Shown piece by piece: positions 5,445 to 7,047 of a stretch of 7,047 bases of DNA (the stretch's first letter is position 1; each line of letters starts with the position of its first letter). Below the pieces are notes generated by a model, which did not search any database, was not told the DNA's origin, and saw nothing but the letters and a program-made list of their open reading frames with translations. The translations under genes were made by a program, and so were the position numbers. The DNA is taken from positions 1 through 7,047 of the forward strand of contig CABSNX010000103.1 of NCBI GenBank assembly GCA_902479205.1. The letters are read 5' to 3'. Origin of the DNA: an uncultured Collinsella sp. GTDB taxonomy: Bacteria; Actinomycetota; Coriobacteriia; Coriobacteriales; Coriobacteriaceae.

Positions 5445-7003
5445 CTAATTCTTATCGGAGGCTTCGGCCTCGGCGGACTGTTCGGCGGTATTCTCGGAAT
5501 CCGATTCGGAGGTCGAACCCTGGTCGGTGTTATTGCGGATCGTTTGCGCGTCGATCACCTGACGGGTCTGCTCCTCGTCGATCTGATGGCGGTACTTGGA
5601 GATGGTGTCCTGTGCGTCGTCGATGCTCGTCTGCTGAATACCTGCCTTAAGGCGATTTTGTGTGTCTTCGGGCAGGTCGGACAGTTTGATGGTGGTCGTG
5701 CTGTCGAGCCAGTGCAGCTTAAGGCCGAGCGGCTTGCCGGGAATGCCCCGGTAGACCGCGACGGTGTCCTTGTAGGTGCCCAGGTAGTACGAGCCGGTGA
5801 TGCCTGCGTAGGCCCAGATGGCTGCCGCCAGCACAAAAGCGATGCCCAGTACGGTGGCAATGGTGATGTTGCGGCGGCGGACGCGCTTTGCCTCGCGCAT
5901 GACGCCATCGTCGACCAGGTCAACGACAAGCACGGTGACGTTGTCGTGCCCGCCGGCGACCAGTGCCGCGTCAACAAGGTTGTCGACGCAAATCTGCGCG
6001 GTCGAGGACTGTGTGGCGATGTTTTCGATATCGCTATCGGGAATCATGCTCGAAAGACCGTCCGAGCACAGGATCAGGCGGTCGCCTTCCTCGATATGCA
6101 GGGTAAAGTGGTCGGCATACATGGCGGGATCCGAGCCCAGCGCGCGGGTGATGACCGAGCGGTTGGGGTGGACGCGAGCCTCGTCTGCCGTAATTTCGCC
6201 GGCGTCCACGAGCTCCTCCACATAGGAGTGGTCGCGGGTCACGCGGATGAGCGTGCCCTCGTGGAGCAGATAGGCGCGCGAGTCGCCCACGTGGGCGATG
6301 GCGAGCATGTCGTTTTCGATATAGGCGCAGGTTGCCGTGCAGCCCATGCCGGGCTTGCCAAGCCCGTTGAGCGCAGCCTCGATGACCGCGGCGTTTGCAG
6401 CTTCGACGGCGGCCGCCAGTCGTGCGGCGTCGGCTGCCTGCGGCGCTGTCTTGGCAATGGTCTCGACGGCGATGGAGGAGGCTACCTCACCGGCGGCGTG
6501 GCCGCCCATGCCGTCGCATACGCAAAAGAGCGGCGATTGCACCAGATAGGAGTCTTCGTTATGCGGGCGCACACAGCCAACATCGGAGCGGGCGCCCCAC
6601 ATGAGCTGCGTGGTCGTGCCGGCGTCGTAGGTCGAGTCAGTCTCGACGCGCTCGTCGGTCAGCGGCTCAAAACTCATGGTCGAGCCGGGGTCCTTAAGCT
6701 TGGCCTCCACGGCGGCAACGTCAATCTCGGCCGTATCGCCGGGCGAGACGGTGTCGGCATCGTTGCTCGGGTCGTTGACGTTGGGCGTGGCGGGCTCTTC
6801 GGTTGTACGGTCGACAGGCTCGTCGTCTTGCGGGGCGACGGCTGCAGACTCGGGCGTCGCGAAGTGCGCGGGCGCGGGCGTGCCGTGGGATTGGGAGACA
6901 TCCTCCGTCGTTGCTGCGGGTACGTCTTCGGTTACAGACTGCATGGCTTCGGGCGCCGATGCGTCCGCGGGGGAGGGCGCCGCCGCGGGTTCCGGTGCAG
7001 ATG
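5445..7003 (-). CDS. pstP: PstP-type PP2C serine/threonine phosphatase, membrane-anchored, 5'-truncated by contig end
   Basis: This metal-dependent phosphatase is expected to dephosphorylate the PASTA kinase and its targets at the membrane. Numbering from M at 6944 (499 aa to the stop), the PP2C domain spans about 113-345. Its metal-binding motifs are intact: RPHNEDS (126-132, E130/D131), DGMGG (144-148), GDSR (220-223), SDGL (294-297) and GGHDN (331-335). A basic stretch (EAKRVRRRN) leads into one membrane helix (about 360-382). A ~115-residue external tail follows, containing VYRGIPG (398-404), a motif type I associate with actinobacterial PstP, and ending in an acidic Ser/Glu-rich region. 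Before the domain is a disordered, acidic Pro/Ala/Thr-rich stretch of over 110 residues. The frame stays open upstream of M6944 for 19 more codons (SAPEPAAAPSPADASAPEA) until adapter begins at 7004. There is no ribosome site before 6944, so the true start is probably lost. FHA-domain genes normally lie upstream in relatives but would be outside this contig. Confidence 0.93.
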
Positions 7004-7047
7004 CTGTCTCTTATACACATCTCCGAGCCCACGAGACCGATCAGTAT
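7004..7047 (+). other. Illumina Nextera adapter left in the assembly (not genomic)
   Basis: CTGTCTCTTATACACATCT (7004-7022) is the Tn5 mosaic end used in Nextera libraries. CCGAGCCCACGAGAC (7023-7037) is the read-2 adapter that follows it. CGATCAGT (7038-7045) sits where the i7 index belongs and, from memory, matches Nextera XT index N727. AT (7046-7047) starts the P7 tail. Read on the minus strand it gives the well-known artefact peptide MGSEMCIRDS. The real genome sequence ends at or just before 7003. Confidence 0.98.

Noticed and set aside
6721..7032. Minus-strand protein beginning MGSEMCIRDS
   Set aside because: Its start is inside Nextera adapter sequence and the rest is an out-of-frame shadow of the phosphatase gene.
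1..7047. CRISPR array, transposase gene, riboswitch or novel defence system
   Set aside because: I found no regularly spaced repeats, transposase motifs or riboswitch-like leader. All long coding sequence belongs to known wall-synthesis and signalling families.

Overview
The window is one end of a draft contig, most likely from a high-GC actinobacterium. Class Coriobacteriia (a Collinsella-like gut organism) is my best guess. It rests on the gene order PP2C phosphatase, SEDS/PBP, PASTA kinase, on a single kinase, and on the SEDS and PBP proteins being one polypeptide. No rRNA or species marker is present, so the assignment is inference.

Almost all of the window (488-7003, minus strand) is one cell-envelope signalling and wall-synthesis operon, read from high to low coordinates. 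It begins with a PstP-type PP2C Ser/Thr phosphatase that has a membrane anchor and an external tail, and whose 5' end is lost at the contig edge. Next comes a single 956-aa protein joining a RodA/FtsW (SEDS) glycan polymerase to a class B penicillin-binding transpeptidase. After a 132-bp gap comes a PknB-type kinase with four PASTA repeats. A strong perfect-stem terminator (399-437) closes the operon. In the usual actinobacterial order (fha genes, pstP, rodA, pbpA, pknA, pknB), this is a compact version with rodA and pbpA fused and no separate pknA. The expected logic is that the PASTA domains sense wall fragments outside, the kinase phosphorylates growth and division targets, PstP reverses this, and the SEDS-PBP protein makes the septal or elongation peptidoglycan.

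The left end (1-360, plus strand) is different. Positions 1-134 are AT-rich and purine-biased and carry no gene. They run directly into a clean 3' half of tRNA-Arg(CCU), from the anticodon loop to the encoded CCA (135-179), with no matching 5' half. This is what an attachment-site junction of an element integrated in a tRNA gene looks like, so 1-134 is probably the tip of such an element. A second 24-bp copy of the T-loop/acceptor end lies exactly 130 bp further on (287-310). Each copy is followed by a GC-rich hairpin and the string TTCTGGTTT.

The right end (7004-7047) is not genomic. It is Illumina Nextera adapter (mosaic end, read-2 adapter, an 8-nt index and the first bases of P7) left in the assembly. 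It truncates the phosphatase gene and creates a false start. I found no CRISPR array, transposase or novel defence system. The most interesting real items are the SEDS-PBP fusion and the duplicated tRNA-end junction.
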